From an uncultured bacterium (GTDB taxonomy: Bacteria; Cyanobacteriota; Vampirovibrionia; Gastranaerophilales; Gastranaerophilaceae): 9,491 nt of DNA. Below the pieces are notes generated by a model. The model worked only from the letters and a program-made list of their open reading frames with translations. It ran no database searches and was not told the origin of the DNA. Where the stretch lies: NCBI GenBank assembly GCA_949288685.1, contig CASELB010000167.1, forward strand, positions 1 to 9,491, in the 5' to 3' direction. The translations under genes and the position numbers were made by a program. Below are positions 1-6,890 of this stretch, piece by piece (the stretch's first letter is position 1; every line of letters begins with the position of its first letter).

Positions 1-60
1 AACTTCCCATATAATTTGTTTATTATAAAATAATTATATAGTATATTTATATTTTAGGCA

Positions 61-1080
61 ATGATGATGGATATTTCTAGAGAGACATTAATTGAAAACA
101 TTAAAGCGCTTAGCGAAAAAAGAGTGCTTGTAGTCGGTGATTTAGCGCTGGACGAAATGATTTACGGCGATACGGAGCGAATTTCAAGGGAAGCGCCGGT
201 TCTTATTTTGAGACATTCTTATACAAAGTATATTCTAGGCGGTGCGTCTAACGCTGCTAACAATGCAGCGTCGATAAACGGCGGTAAAGTCAGTGTTATA
301 GGTGTTGTAGGTGATGATTACCACGCATCCGATATTAAAAACGCTTTTGAAATAGCAGGAATAAACTGTAAATATCTTGTGGAGGCAAAAGGGCGCAGGA
401 CTATTACTAAAACCAGAATTTCCGGCTCTTGTTCCCACTCGATTACCCAGCAGATTGTGCGTATTGATACACAGTCAGATGAACCGTTGCCGGAAAAAGT
501 TGAGAAACAGATTATTAAAAATCTGGAAGCGGCTATTCCTGAACATGATGCGCTAATCCTTTCGGATTATCATATTGGTACGCTTACGCAAAAAGTTATT
601 AATGCGGCTATAAAAATTGCAAACAAGTATAAAAAAATTATAGTTGTTGATGCTCAGAAGGATTTAGACAATTACAAAAATATTACCTCTATGACCCCGA
701 ATTTGCCGGATACTCAAAAATATGTAGGTAGAAAAATAGAAACAAGAGAAGATTTTGTTACTGCCGGCAAGTATTTAATATCAGACAGCAAAGCAAAATT
801 TGTATTAATTACCTGCGGCGGTGACGGTATGATGCTTGTTACTCCGAAAGAAAATTACCATATTCCGGTATTTAACAAATCAAAAGTATTTGATGTAACC
901 GGTGCCGGTGATACGGTGACTGCCGTTTATACGCTTGCTCTTGCTGCCGGTGCTGAGCCTGTTTATGCGGCAGTTATCGGTAATATTGCTGCGGGTATTG
1001 TTGTTAAAGAATTCGGATGTGCAACAACAAGTATTAATGCGATACTTAAAAATATTCCGGCAAAAATTAATATTGAATAA
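61..1080 (+). CDS. rfaE1: PfkB-family sugar kinase, HldE/RfaE1-like (D-glycero-beta-D-manno-heptose-7-phosphate kinase)
   Basis: This is a ribokinase/PfkB-fold cytoplasmic kinase whose closest recognisable relative is the N-terminal half of HldE. That enzyme phosphorylates D-glycero-D-manno-heptose 7-phosphate at C1 on the way to ADP-heptose. Visible signatures are VLVVGDLALD (residues 22-31) followed by ISREAPV (41-47), the glycine/asparagine substrate loop GGASNAANNAA (60-70), TPNLPD (212-217), and DVTGAGD (278-284) with D284 as the expected catalytic base. At 339 residues it is kinase-only; the C-terminal nucleotidyltransferase domain of bifunctional HldE is absent and must be encoded elsewhere if ADP-heptose is made. 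The HldE segment DPKGTD is altered here to DAQKDL (197-202), so the exact sugar is uncertain. Three ATG codons stand in tandem at 61, 64 and 67. The only Shine-Dalgarno-like bases (AGG, 56-58) sit 2, 5 and 8 nt before them, so 64 or 67 may be the true start. It is the first gene of an apparent three-gene operon. Confidence 0.8.
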   Translation: MMMDISRETLIENIKALSEKRVLVVGDLALDEMIYGDTERISREAPVLILRHSYTKYILGGASNAANNAASINGGKVSVIGVVGDDYHASDIKNAFEIAGINCKYLVEAKGRRTITKTRISGSCSHSITQQIVRIDTQSDEPLPEKVEKQIIKNLEAAIPEHDALILSDYHIGTLTQKVINAAIKIANKYKKIIVVDAQKDLDNYKNITSMTPNLPDTQKYVGRKIETREDFVTAGKYLISDSKAKFVLITCGGDGMMLVTPKENYHIPVFNKSKVFDVTGAGDTVTAVYTLALAAGAEPVYAAVIGNIAAGIVVKEFGCATTSINAILKNIPAKINIE

Positions 1081-1097
1081 AAAAATGGAGAAGTTAT

Positions 1098-1613
1098 ATG
1101 GAAAAATTGAAAAAAATAGTGAAGAAAATAAGTCTTGTTGACATTATTATCCTGCTCACGGTTGTGATAGCATTGCTTGTAGGCTATATTACATTTAAAC
1201 AAATCCGTCAGACCTCGGATAAACAAATTGTATCTTCTTCAGAAGTTGAATTTCATGTATTTCTCCGCGGAGTATCTTATACAGGTCCCGAATTTCCTGT
1301 AAAACAAGGTGAGAAAACATTTATAACAATAAGAAATGTTCCTTATACAGAGCTTGATGTAAAAGGAGTACTTCTGCAGCCGCGCAGAACCGCGGTTTAT
1401 AACGGTAAAGAGTTACAGGTAATTGATGATCCCGCATATCCTAACCTTTATGATGCGGTTGTAATAATTTCTGACGACGCAAAAATTACAAAAGATGGTG
1501 CTGTTGTCGGCGGTAATAAACTTAAAGCAGGATTGCCGGTTACTATTGAGGGAAGCTCTTATAAGTTTAACGGCACGGTGTCTGATGTAATTATAGCTAA
1601 TCCCGGAGCTTAA
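1098..1613 (+). CDS. DUF4330-like single-pass membrane protein
   Basis: The protein has 171 residues: a basic N-terminal tail, one hydrophobic segment (about residues 12-34), then a soluble domain rich in beta strands. The C-terminal block GGNKLKAGLPVTIEG (138-152), followed by YKFNGTVSDV (155-164), matches my recollection of the DUF4330 family, common in cyanobacteria and some Firmicutes; its function is unknown. The N-in topology, with the domain outside the cytoplasm, is inferred from the Lys-rich start. A clear GGAG (1087-1090) lies 7 nt before the ATG. The gene begins 17 nt after the kinase stop and ends 9 nt before the next start, so co-transcription with both is likely. That context suggests an accessory role at the membrane in envelope polysaccharide work, which is inference only. 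Confidence 0.75.
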   Translation: MEKLKKIVKKISLVDIIILLTVVIALLVGYITFKQIRQTSDKQIVSSSEVEFHVFLRGVSYTGPEFPVKQGEKTFITIRNVPYTELDVKGVLLQPRRTAVYNGKELQVIDDPAYPNLYDAVVIISDDAKITKDGAVVGGNKLKAGLPVTIEGSSYKFNGTVSDVIIANPGA

Positions 1614-1622
1614 TTAGAAAAT

Positions 1623-2948
1623 ATGATTATAAATACGCTTCTTGAAATTTGTCAGAATATTTTTTCTCCTCTGGCAGAGAAAAGCAGGATATTAAAGTTC
1701 CTTGATAAATTTATTTTTATTTCAATATGTGCGGTAATACTCCTGTCGCTTTGCTGCTCTTCAGATACGATAGGTTATGTAGCTGTTACCGGGATTTTCC
1801 TTACTTTGATAAAAATAATTACATCAAAAGAATTGAAATTCAGGTATACAAAGTTTGAACTATGCCTTATTATATATCTTGCATTTGTTATAATCAGTGT
1901 GGCAGGTTCGTCATTATTTTTGTTGAGCCTTAAAGGTGTTTTTAAAACTTTTATTTATCTCGGGTACTACATCACCTGTGTAATTTACCTTAAAGATAAT
2001 AAACAGGATATTTATAAAATCTTTGGGTTGTTTGCGTTTTGCGTATGCTACGAAAGCGTTGTCGGACTGTTGCAAAACTCTTCGCACGCAGGTGCGCTTG
2101 CAGGATGGCAGGATACATCAAACTTAAATCCGGAAGAAGTAATGACAAGAGTTTATGGTACACTAAAACCACTCAATCCAAATCTTTTCGGGGGATATAC
2201 CCTTGCGCTTGTTCCTGTTGTTTACGGACTAACAGCACTGCTTGCCGCAGGTAAAAGTCGTGTGAGATTTGTTGTCGGAATATTATTTTCGTTATTATCT
2301 ACGGCTGTAATGATTATGAGTGGCTGCCGCGGGGTATTTGTGGCGTATCCTTTTATGATGCTTGTTCCTGCTTCCATTCTCTTGATTAGGAGTCCGGGCG
2401 CGATTAAACCAATACTCTATAAACTTTATGGCGGTATTTGCACTCTGGGTGTTGTATGTATTTTGTTTTCATCATCTATTAAAGCAAGGATACTTAGTAT
2501 ATTTGCAATGAGGGGTGATAGTTCTACCTCATTCAGGTTTAATGTTTATCAGTCGTCCGTTCAAATGTTTAAAGATAATCCTTTTTTAGGTATCGGTGTT
2601 GGTAATCAAAATTTTCGTGAAACATACGGATTGTATATGAAAACAGGCTATGACGCATTAAGTGCTTATAATATTTATCTTGAAACGGCAGTTGAGAGCG
2701 GAATATTTGCACTTATTGCCTTCCTTGCGTTTCTTGTATTTTTGATTAAAGGTGCTGTTAAAACAATATTAAATTCTAAAAATATAAATAAAGTTATTAT
2801 TTTAACTGCTGCATTATCTTCAATTACCGGAATTTTGCTTCACGGGCTTGTTGACACAATATTTTTCCGCCCGCAATTACAGTTTGTATTCTGGATGATG
2901 GTTGCAATAATCAGAACTCTGGCAAAATTTGAGACGGCAGAGAACTAA
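1623..2948 (+). CDS. Polytopic membrane protein, IctB / O-antigen ligase (Wzy_C) family
   Basis: A 441-residue integral membrane protein with about 11-12 hydrophobic segments (roughly 30-46, 50-67, 79-101, 106-123, 131-150, 189-207, 215-232, 236-256, 267-283, 357-378, 390-409, 417-432). The long polar loop between the last groups carries family hallmarks. These are SGCRGVF (233-239, the usual SRG motif), FRFNVYQ (304-310), DNPFLGIGVGNQNF (318-331), ALSAYNIYLETAVESG (345-360) and HGLVDTIFFRPQ (407-418). These blocks closely resemble cyanobacterial IctB, a family once named a putative bicarbonate transporter but homologous to O-antigen ligases and polymerases. In a non-photosynthetic organism, and next to a heptose-kinase-like gene, a glycan polymerase or ligase role is the better guess. 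The start is the ATG 9 nt after the upstream stop. A GGAG (1605-1608) inside the previous gene lies 14 nt upstream, farther than usual, which fits translational coupling. Its stop overlaps the convergent mtnA stop. Confidence 0.82.
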   Translation: MIINTLLEICQNIFSPLAEKSRILKFLDKFIFISICAVILLSLCCSSDTIGYVAVTGIFLTLIKIITSKELKFRYTKFELCLIIYLAFVIISVAGSSLFLLSLKGVFKTFIYLGYYITCVIYLKDNKQDIYKIFGLFAFCVCYESVVGLLQNSSHAGALAGWQDTSNLNPEEVMTRVYGTLKPLNPNLFGGYTLALVPVVYGLTALLAAGKSRVRFVVGILFSLLSTAVMIMSGCRGVFVAYPFMMLVPASILLIRSPGAIKPILYKLYGGICTLGVVCILFSSSIKARILSIFAMRGDSSTSFRFNVYQSSVQMFKDNPFLGIGVGNQNFRETYGLYMKTGYDALSAYNIYLETAVESGIFALIAFLAFLVFLIKGAVKTILNSKNINKVIILTAALSSITGILLHGLVDTIFFRPQLQFVFWMMVAIIRTLAKFETAEN

Positions 2949-3994
2949 AATAATTCTGCAATTGACTTTTTGTAGTCCGGTTTAATAATACCTTTTTCTG
3001 TAATTATTCCCGTAATAAGTTCGTTCGGGGTAACATCAAATCCCGGGTTGATAATGTTCACGCCTTCTGCACATATACGCTGACCGTTAATATGTGTAAC
3101 TTCTTCTGCTGAACGTTCTTCTATGGGAATTTCATCACCGGATTTAATAGACGTATCAATTGTAGAAAGCGGTGCTGCAATATAAAACGGAATATTATGA
3201 TATTTTGCCGCTATTGCAACGGTATAAGTGCCGATTTTATTTGCGGTATCACCATTTGCAGCAATTCTGTCCGCGCCGACAATAACAACATCAATCATTC
3301 CTTTTTTCATAAAATATGAGCACATGCCATCAGTTATAAGTGTAACAGGAATGTTATCCATCACAAGTTCAAAAGTTGTAATTCTTGCACCTTGTTGTCT
3401 CGGTCGGGTTTCGTCTGCAAAAACTTTTATTGTATTATCGTTTGCGTACGCTGAACGTACAACTCCAAGAGCAGTGCCGTATCCTACGGTTGCAAGAGCG
3501 CCCGCGTTGCAGTGGGTCAGTATAGTTCCGCCTTTAGGAACAATTTGAGCCCCGTAATCTCCGATTTTTTTATTTATTTCAATATCTTCATTTTCAAGTT
3601 TTATACTGTTTTTAACTAATTCTTCTATAATTCCGTTGATATCCGAGTTTGAGTTTTTAATAATTTCCTTTTGTTTTTCAACCGCCCACATCAGATTAAC
3701 AGCAGTAGGGCGCGATGTTTTCATATAATCGGCTTTTTGGAGTAATTCACATACAAAATCTTCTCTTGTAAGATTTTTCTTAGCCAGTTCCTGAGCATAA
3801 AGGTTAATCCCGTGTGCTCCTGCAATCCCTATCGCCGGTGCTCCGCGGACAATCATTGTTCTTATTGCCGTAAACATTTCATCTCCGCTTGTTATATTAA
3901 TAAAAGAATATTCATACGGAATCTTTGTTTGATCTACCATTTTTGAATAATTATCAACCCATTCTATTGTTTTAATTTTCGATTGAAATTCCAT
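2945..3994 (-). CDS. mtnA: 5-methylthioribose-1-phosphate isomerase
   Basis: This is a cytoplasmic enzyme of the methionine salvage pathway that converts 5-methylthioribose 1-phosphate to 5-methylthioribulose 1-phosphate. It belongs to the eIF2B-alpha/beta/delta-like isomerase superfamily. All expected motifs are present: RGAPAIG (50-56), the catalytic cysteine in LTHCNAGALAT (C162), ADETRPRQQGAR (193-204), and the catalytic aspartate in GADRIAANGD (D242) followed by ANKIGTY. The length of 349 residues is normal, and the protein appears intact. A strong AAGGAG (4002-4007 on this strand) lies 7 nt before the ATG and fixes the start. It follows the small membrane-protein gene by 27 bp on the same strand, so the two probably share a transcript. 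The other salvage genes (mtnK, mtnB and so on) are not in this window. Its stop overlaps that of the IctB-like gene by 4 bp in convergent orientation. Confidence 0.96.
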   Translation of the reverse strand: MEFQSKIKTIEWVDNYSKMVDQTKIPYEYSFINITSGDEMFTAIRTMIVRGAPAIGIAGAHGINLYAQELAKKNLTREDFVCELLQKADYMKTSRPTAVNLMWAVEKQKEIIKNSNSDINGIIEELVKNSIKLENEDIEINKKIGDYGAQIVPKGGTILTHCNAGALATVGYGTALGVVRSAYANDNTIKVFADETRPRQQGARITTFELVMDNIPVTLITDGMCSYFMKKGMIDVVIVGADRIAANGDTANKIGTYTVAIAAKYHNIPFYIAAPLSTIDTSIKSGDEIPIEERSAEEVTHINGQRICAEGVNIINPGFDVTPNELITGIITEKGIIKPDYKKSIAELF

Positions 3995-4021
3995 ATACCG
4001 GCTCCTTAATTTGTGTAAAAT

Positions 4022-4501
4022 CTATTTTATTTCAAAGTTAATATTTTCATTGTCGCCTTTTTTTACGCCTGTAACAAATTCATACATCCAGACTGCAAAA
4101 ATACCGGCAAAACTATTTAAAAGTGCGCTCATCAATGCAGAGAAGAATATTAAGAATAATCCTATTACGAAAGCTCCGAATGACGAAAAGAACATAGAGA
4201 AAAATCCGCCTGTGTATTTCGGGAAAATGAGTCCGATTAAAGAACTTATCGGAAGGTATACAGCGCATAAGCCTATAAAGGATGCAAAGCCTGCAATAGC
4301 ACCAACTACAGCGCCTTCTCTGATGTTTATTAATCCTATTAAATTGAATTTTTTAAGAAAGACTACCATTGCACCGCCGATTACAAACATTGCAAAAAGA
4401 AATGCAATCAGGTTAAGCACAGGGAAAAGAGTTATAAGCCCCAGCGCGGCGCCAAAAATAAAACTCAATATACTAATCTGTTTAACAATTAAAAAGTTCA
4501 T
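4022..4501 (-). CDS. Small four-helix membrane protein of unknown function
   Basis: A 159-residue hydrophobic protein with about four membrane segments (roughly residues 9-27, 29-49, 62-84 and 108-140, the last perhaps two) and a short charged C-terminal tail (KKGDNENINFEIK). Small residues (Gly, Ala, Ser) are frequent in the helices, with a short loop IREGAVVGA (60-68) between helices 2 and 3. I do not recognise a family with confidence. The frame can be extended six codons upstream to a TTG at 4519. However, AGGGGAG at 4508-4514 is an excellent ribosome binding site placed 6 nt before the ATG at 4501, so the ATG is chosen. The gene lies 27 bp upstream of mtnA on the same strand. The link may be a transporter- or regulator-like accessory role, or mere co-transcription; nothing in the sequence decides this. 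Confidence 0.72.
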   Translation of the reverse strand: MNFLIVKQISILSFIFGAALGLITLFPVLNLIAFLFAMFVIGGAMVVFLKKFNLIGLINIREGAVVGAIAGFASFIGLCAVYLPISSLIGLIFPKYTGGFFSMFFSSFGAFVIGLFLIFFSALMSALLNSFAGIFAVWMYEFVTGVKKGDNENINFEIK

Positions 4502-4507
4502 ACATTT

Positions 4508-4514
4508 CTCCCCT
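4508..4514 (-). promoter_or_regulatory. Ribosome binding site deciding the start of the small membrane protein
   Basis: AGGGGAG on the - strand lies 6 nt before the ATG at 4501. It sits inside the frame opened by the TTG at 4519, which argues that the TTG is not used. Confidence 0.75.
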
Positions 4515-4524
4515 GTCAAACTAA

Positions 4525-4553
4525 TTGTGACATAATCCGCTAAAAGTTACAAT
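4525..4553 (+). promoter_or_regulatory. Sigma70-type promoter for the 708-residue protein gene
   Basis: TTGTGA (4525-4530) is followed after exactly 17 bp by TACAAT (4548-4553). This matches the -35 and -10 consensus at four and five of six positions respectively. Transcription would start near 4560 and give a leader of about 64 nt before the ATG at 4624. No good Shine-Dalgarno sequence is seen in that leader. The call rests on the match and on its place in a divergent intergenic gap. Confidence 0.6.
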
Positions 4554-4623
4554 AGATTAAGTATTGTAAAAATATGCAGGTACAGGGCAAAAAAAATTTT
4601 GTCGGGTTTTCTACTAATTATAT

Positions 4624-6750
4624 ATGCGTATACTGCCGGTAAATAATAATTTTAATACATATAAAATCACAAATAGCGCCTGCCCTGTTTTTAAAAGCCG
4701 GTTTGTCGGCGTGGATGTATTTTTAAAACAGTGTGCAAATGATAAAAATATAGATATTCCGCTTATTATTAAGCGTATAGGGGCAGAATACGGTAAAATT
4801 CCCGTTCCCGGAATGCAAATGTTGTCCCGCGCTGTTAATATGACAAATTACAAAGCATTTCTTAATATTCTTTCTTTTGGCGTTATTACGGGCTCCCTGT
4901 CAAAAATATTTACACCTGAAGATTCAATGAATACTAATGTAATAAAAATATTAGAAAATACTAATGAAGAGAATAGAAAATTTGTGGAATATTATACATC
5001 ATTAGGCGGTTTAAACAGCCATATAATTACTGATTCCGGATACGAATTGAAGGATGAGATTTTTAATATGAAATTAAAAGGTTTTTCGCCGTCTGTTGTA
5101 GATAAAATAATCGTGACGCTTACTCCCGAGAATAAAGACGCAGTAAAAAATATAGTTAACAGCAGATTATTTTCTGACTTTCAACTCCCCGGGTACTTAA
5201 ATAAACTTAAGCCGTACAGTGCTGCAGAGGGTGCAAATGTTGTCAGTAATATTAAAAACGGGTTGGCTGAATATCTGAAGAATGCATCTGAAAATAATGA
5301 CCATCCGTTGAGAAAAAAACTTAATACACAGGACTTTTTGCTTAACGGCTCGGATTTTGTTTCAATAATAAATGCTAAAATGGACAATAAAGTCTCTATA
5401 ATGGATTTTCTAAGATTGCCGTTTGAGGATAAAAAACATTTCGATAAAGTTCTGCGTGATACCGGCATGATGATGGGAGTAATATGTAAGAATGAAAAAT
5501 CTGCTGCTTGTAATAAACATGACCGGATGATGGAATTAAGTGACTTTTTTATGGATAATTTTGTTTCGCTGGTAAGTATGGTTGCTCTTACTGATAAAGA
5601 AACGGTCCTTCAAATTTTTGACAGAGGCTTTGAAAATGCAAAAGAATTTATTATTCCGTTGAGAAGACTGACACAGGAGGATGAGAGCCTTCTTGCAACG
5701 GTTATAAGACACGGAAAAAGAGTAAATAAAAATGGGGAAGATGTAAATATTCCAGCCAAAGATAAAGTATATTTTTACAGATTGATAAATACAAACCGGG
5801 CGGAGTTTGTAATTACACTTAAACCTCTTGTATTTGCGCCGGCAATAACGCCTGCAAATAAAGGTGACGGGGTTTATGTCGATTTTAGTAATATTGAAAA
5901 CCAAGTAAAATATAATGTATTTAAACGGTGCGGATTTAGTGATGATGAAATAAAAATGTTGAAACCTGAAAACCTGGATTGGGATTTGAGGTATATGCAT
6001 CAGCTTGCAAGATTTTCAAATGAGGCGTTGAATACAGTTATAAAGTCCGCATCTAAAGGCGAGTTTAAGAATTTTATAAATGACCCGTTTAATAAATACG
6101 GCTATGCGAATATGAAAACAAAGGAAGCATTTGAGAAATCAGGCTGCAATTATCAGGCATGGTTGGAGGGGATACCTCCTGAAAGTTTTGAGGCTGGCGG
6201 TGAGAAATTAAAAATTTCTATATGGAACAGACGACCGCAATCTTCAATATTTAACGGCACTTACACTTCGTGTTGTACGGCAATTGACGGGACACAGGGA
6301 GACTCTATGCCTCATTATCTTTTACATACGATGTTTAATATCGCAGAGGTAAAGAATGATAAGGGCGAAACTGTTGCACAATCAAGAATGTATTTAATAG
6401 ATAAAAAATCTCCGGTTTTTGTGGTTGATAATATTGAAGTTAATAATACTTTTAAAAAGAGACTTGTTACAGAGAAACAAAGAAAACAGTTTATTGAGAA
6501 TATATTTGCATATCAGCGTAAATTTGCAAAAACGCTCTCCTCAAATACTATTCCTGTGTTCTTTTCAAAAGATAATAATAAATTACTGGGAGATAAACAA
6601 TTAGATTATCCTGCGCTATTTATGAATGTTAATTCAATTATCGGAGAACTTGCAAGTGATAAAGTTTATTGTAATGTGGTTACAGGCACATTTAAAACAT
6701 TTATTGGTTCCCTGTCGTATTTTTATGATGTAACAGAACCGTTGCTTTAA
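4624..6750 (+). CDS. 708-residue protein of unknown function with Cys-Cys/His/Asp-Asn C-terminal domain
   Basis: I do not recognise a named family. No signal peptide or membrane helix is visible, so the protein is probably cytoplasmic or exported by a non-Sec route. The N-terminus is short and Asn-rich, with CPVFKSRF at 20-27. Residues about 40-500 look mostly alpha-helical, with charged helices after short turns, as in LTPENKDAVKNIV (166-178) and LTQEDESLLATVI (349-361). A distinct C-terminal domain (about 525-700) contains IWNRRP (533-538), FNGTYTSCCTAIDG (543-556), MPHYLLHTMF (562-571), ETVAQSRMYL (582-591) and VFVVDNIEV (598-606), then a long helix and IPVFFS (643-648). The strand-strand-DNIEV-helix-strand order recalls a GNAT acyltransferase core, but the usual acyl-CoA loop (R/Q-x-x-G-x-G/A) is missing. 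The ATG follows a promoter-like sequence by about 70 bp but has no clear ribosome binding site. The next gene lies 140 bp downstream with its own promoter, so this gene is probably monocistronic. Confidence 0.8.
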   Translation: MRILPVNNNFNTYKITNSACPVFKSRFVGVDVFLKQCANDKNIDIPLIIKRIGAEYGKIPVPGMQMLSRAVNMTNYKAFLNILSFGVITGSLSKIFTPEDSMNTNVIKILENTNEENRKFVEYYTSLGGLNSHIITDSGYELKDEIFNMKLKGFSPSVVDKIIVTLTPENKDAVKNIVNSRLFSDFQLPGYLNKLKPYSAAEGANVVSNIKNGLAEYLKNASENNDHPLRKKLNTQDFLLNGSDFVSIINAKMDNKVSIMDFLRLPFEDKKHFDKVLRDTGMMMGVICKNEKSAACNKHDRMMELSDFFMDNFVSLVSMVALTDKETVLQIFDRGFENAKEFIIPLRRLTQEDESLLATVIRHGKRVNKNGEDVNIPAKDKVYFYRLINTNRAEFVITLKPLVFAPAITPANKGDGVYVDFSNIENQVKYNVFKRCGFSDDEIKMLKPENLDWDLRYMHQLARFSNEALNTVIKSASKGEFKNFINDPFNKYGYANMKTKEAFEKSGCNYQAWLEGIPPESFEAGGEKLKISIWNRRPQSSIFNGTYTSCCTAIDGTQGDSMPHYLLHTMFNIAEVKNDKGETVAQSRMYLIDKKSPVFVVDNIEVNNTFKKRLVTEKQRKQFIENIFAYQRKFAKTLSSNTIPVFFSKDNNKLLGDKQLDYPALFMNVNSIIGELASDKVYCNVVTGTFKTFIGSLSYFYDVTEPLL

Positions 6751-6822
6751 TTTTATCTCCTGTATTTAAATGATTTTTGACGGATTTATTATACGTTCAG
6801 ATGATTATACCGTTATAATAAG

Positions 6823-6853
6823 TTGACAAATAATATATAATAATTAATAAAAT
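6823..6853 (+). promoter_or_regulatory. Probable promoter of the 434-residue protein gene
   Basis: A perfect -35 hexamer TTGACA (6823-6828) stands in a very AT-rich stretch upstream of the gene. The -10 is not unique: TAATAA (6845-6850) gives a 16-bp spacer, and TAAAAT (6848-6853) is a better hexamer but at 19 bp. Combined with the strong AAGGAG site downstream, this suggests a well-expressed gene. Confidence 0.55.
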
Positions 6854-6890
6854 TATAAACACAATCAACAATCATAAGGAGATTAATATT

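Noticed and set aside
1..60. Promoter for the first operon
   Set aside because: TTGTTT (16-21) with TAGTAT (39-44) at 17 bp is only a weak match in a stretch that is almost wholly A and T. The upstream context is cut off by the window edge.
3228..3548. + strand open frame inside mtnA
   Set aside because: It lies opposite the catalytic core of a fully conserved mtnA and is a shadow frame.
4502..4519. Upstream TTG start adding six residues to the small membrane protein
   Set aside because: The extension contains the AGGGGAG ribosome binding site ideally spaced before the ATG at 4501, and no Shine-Dalgarno sequence precedes the TTG.
4514..4519. TTGACA on the - strand as a -35 box
   Set aside because: No -10-like hexamer occurs at 16-18 bp, and the position would start transcription inside the coding region.
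4011..4535. Long + strand open frame covering the small membrane protein gene
   Set aside because: Its product is Pro/Lys/Ile-rich with no recognisable domain and no ribosome binding site. The opposite strand encodes a coherent membrane protein with a strong ribosome binding site.
5536..6000. - strand open frame of about 154 codons inside the 708-residue protein gene
   Set aside because: Its composition (Ile/Phe/Tyr/Lys-rich, no domain) is typical of an antisense frame in AT-rich DNA, and no start signal is seen.
6751..6822. Terminator after the 708-residue protein gene
   Set aside because: Only imperfect short dyads (for example around TTATACCGTTATAA) are visible, with no GC stem followed by a T-run.
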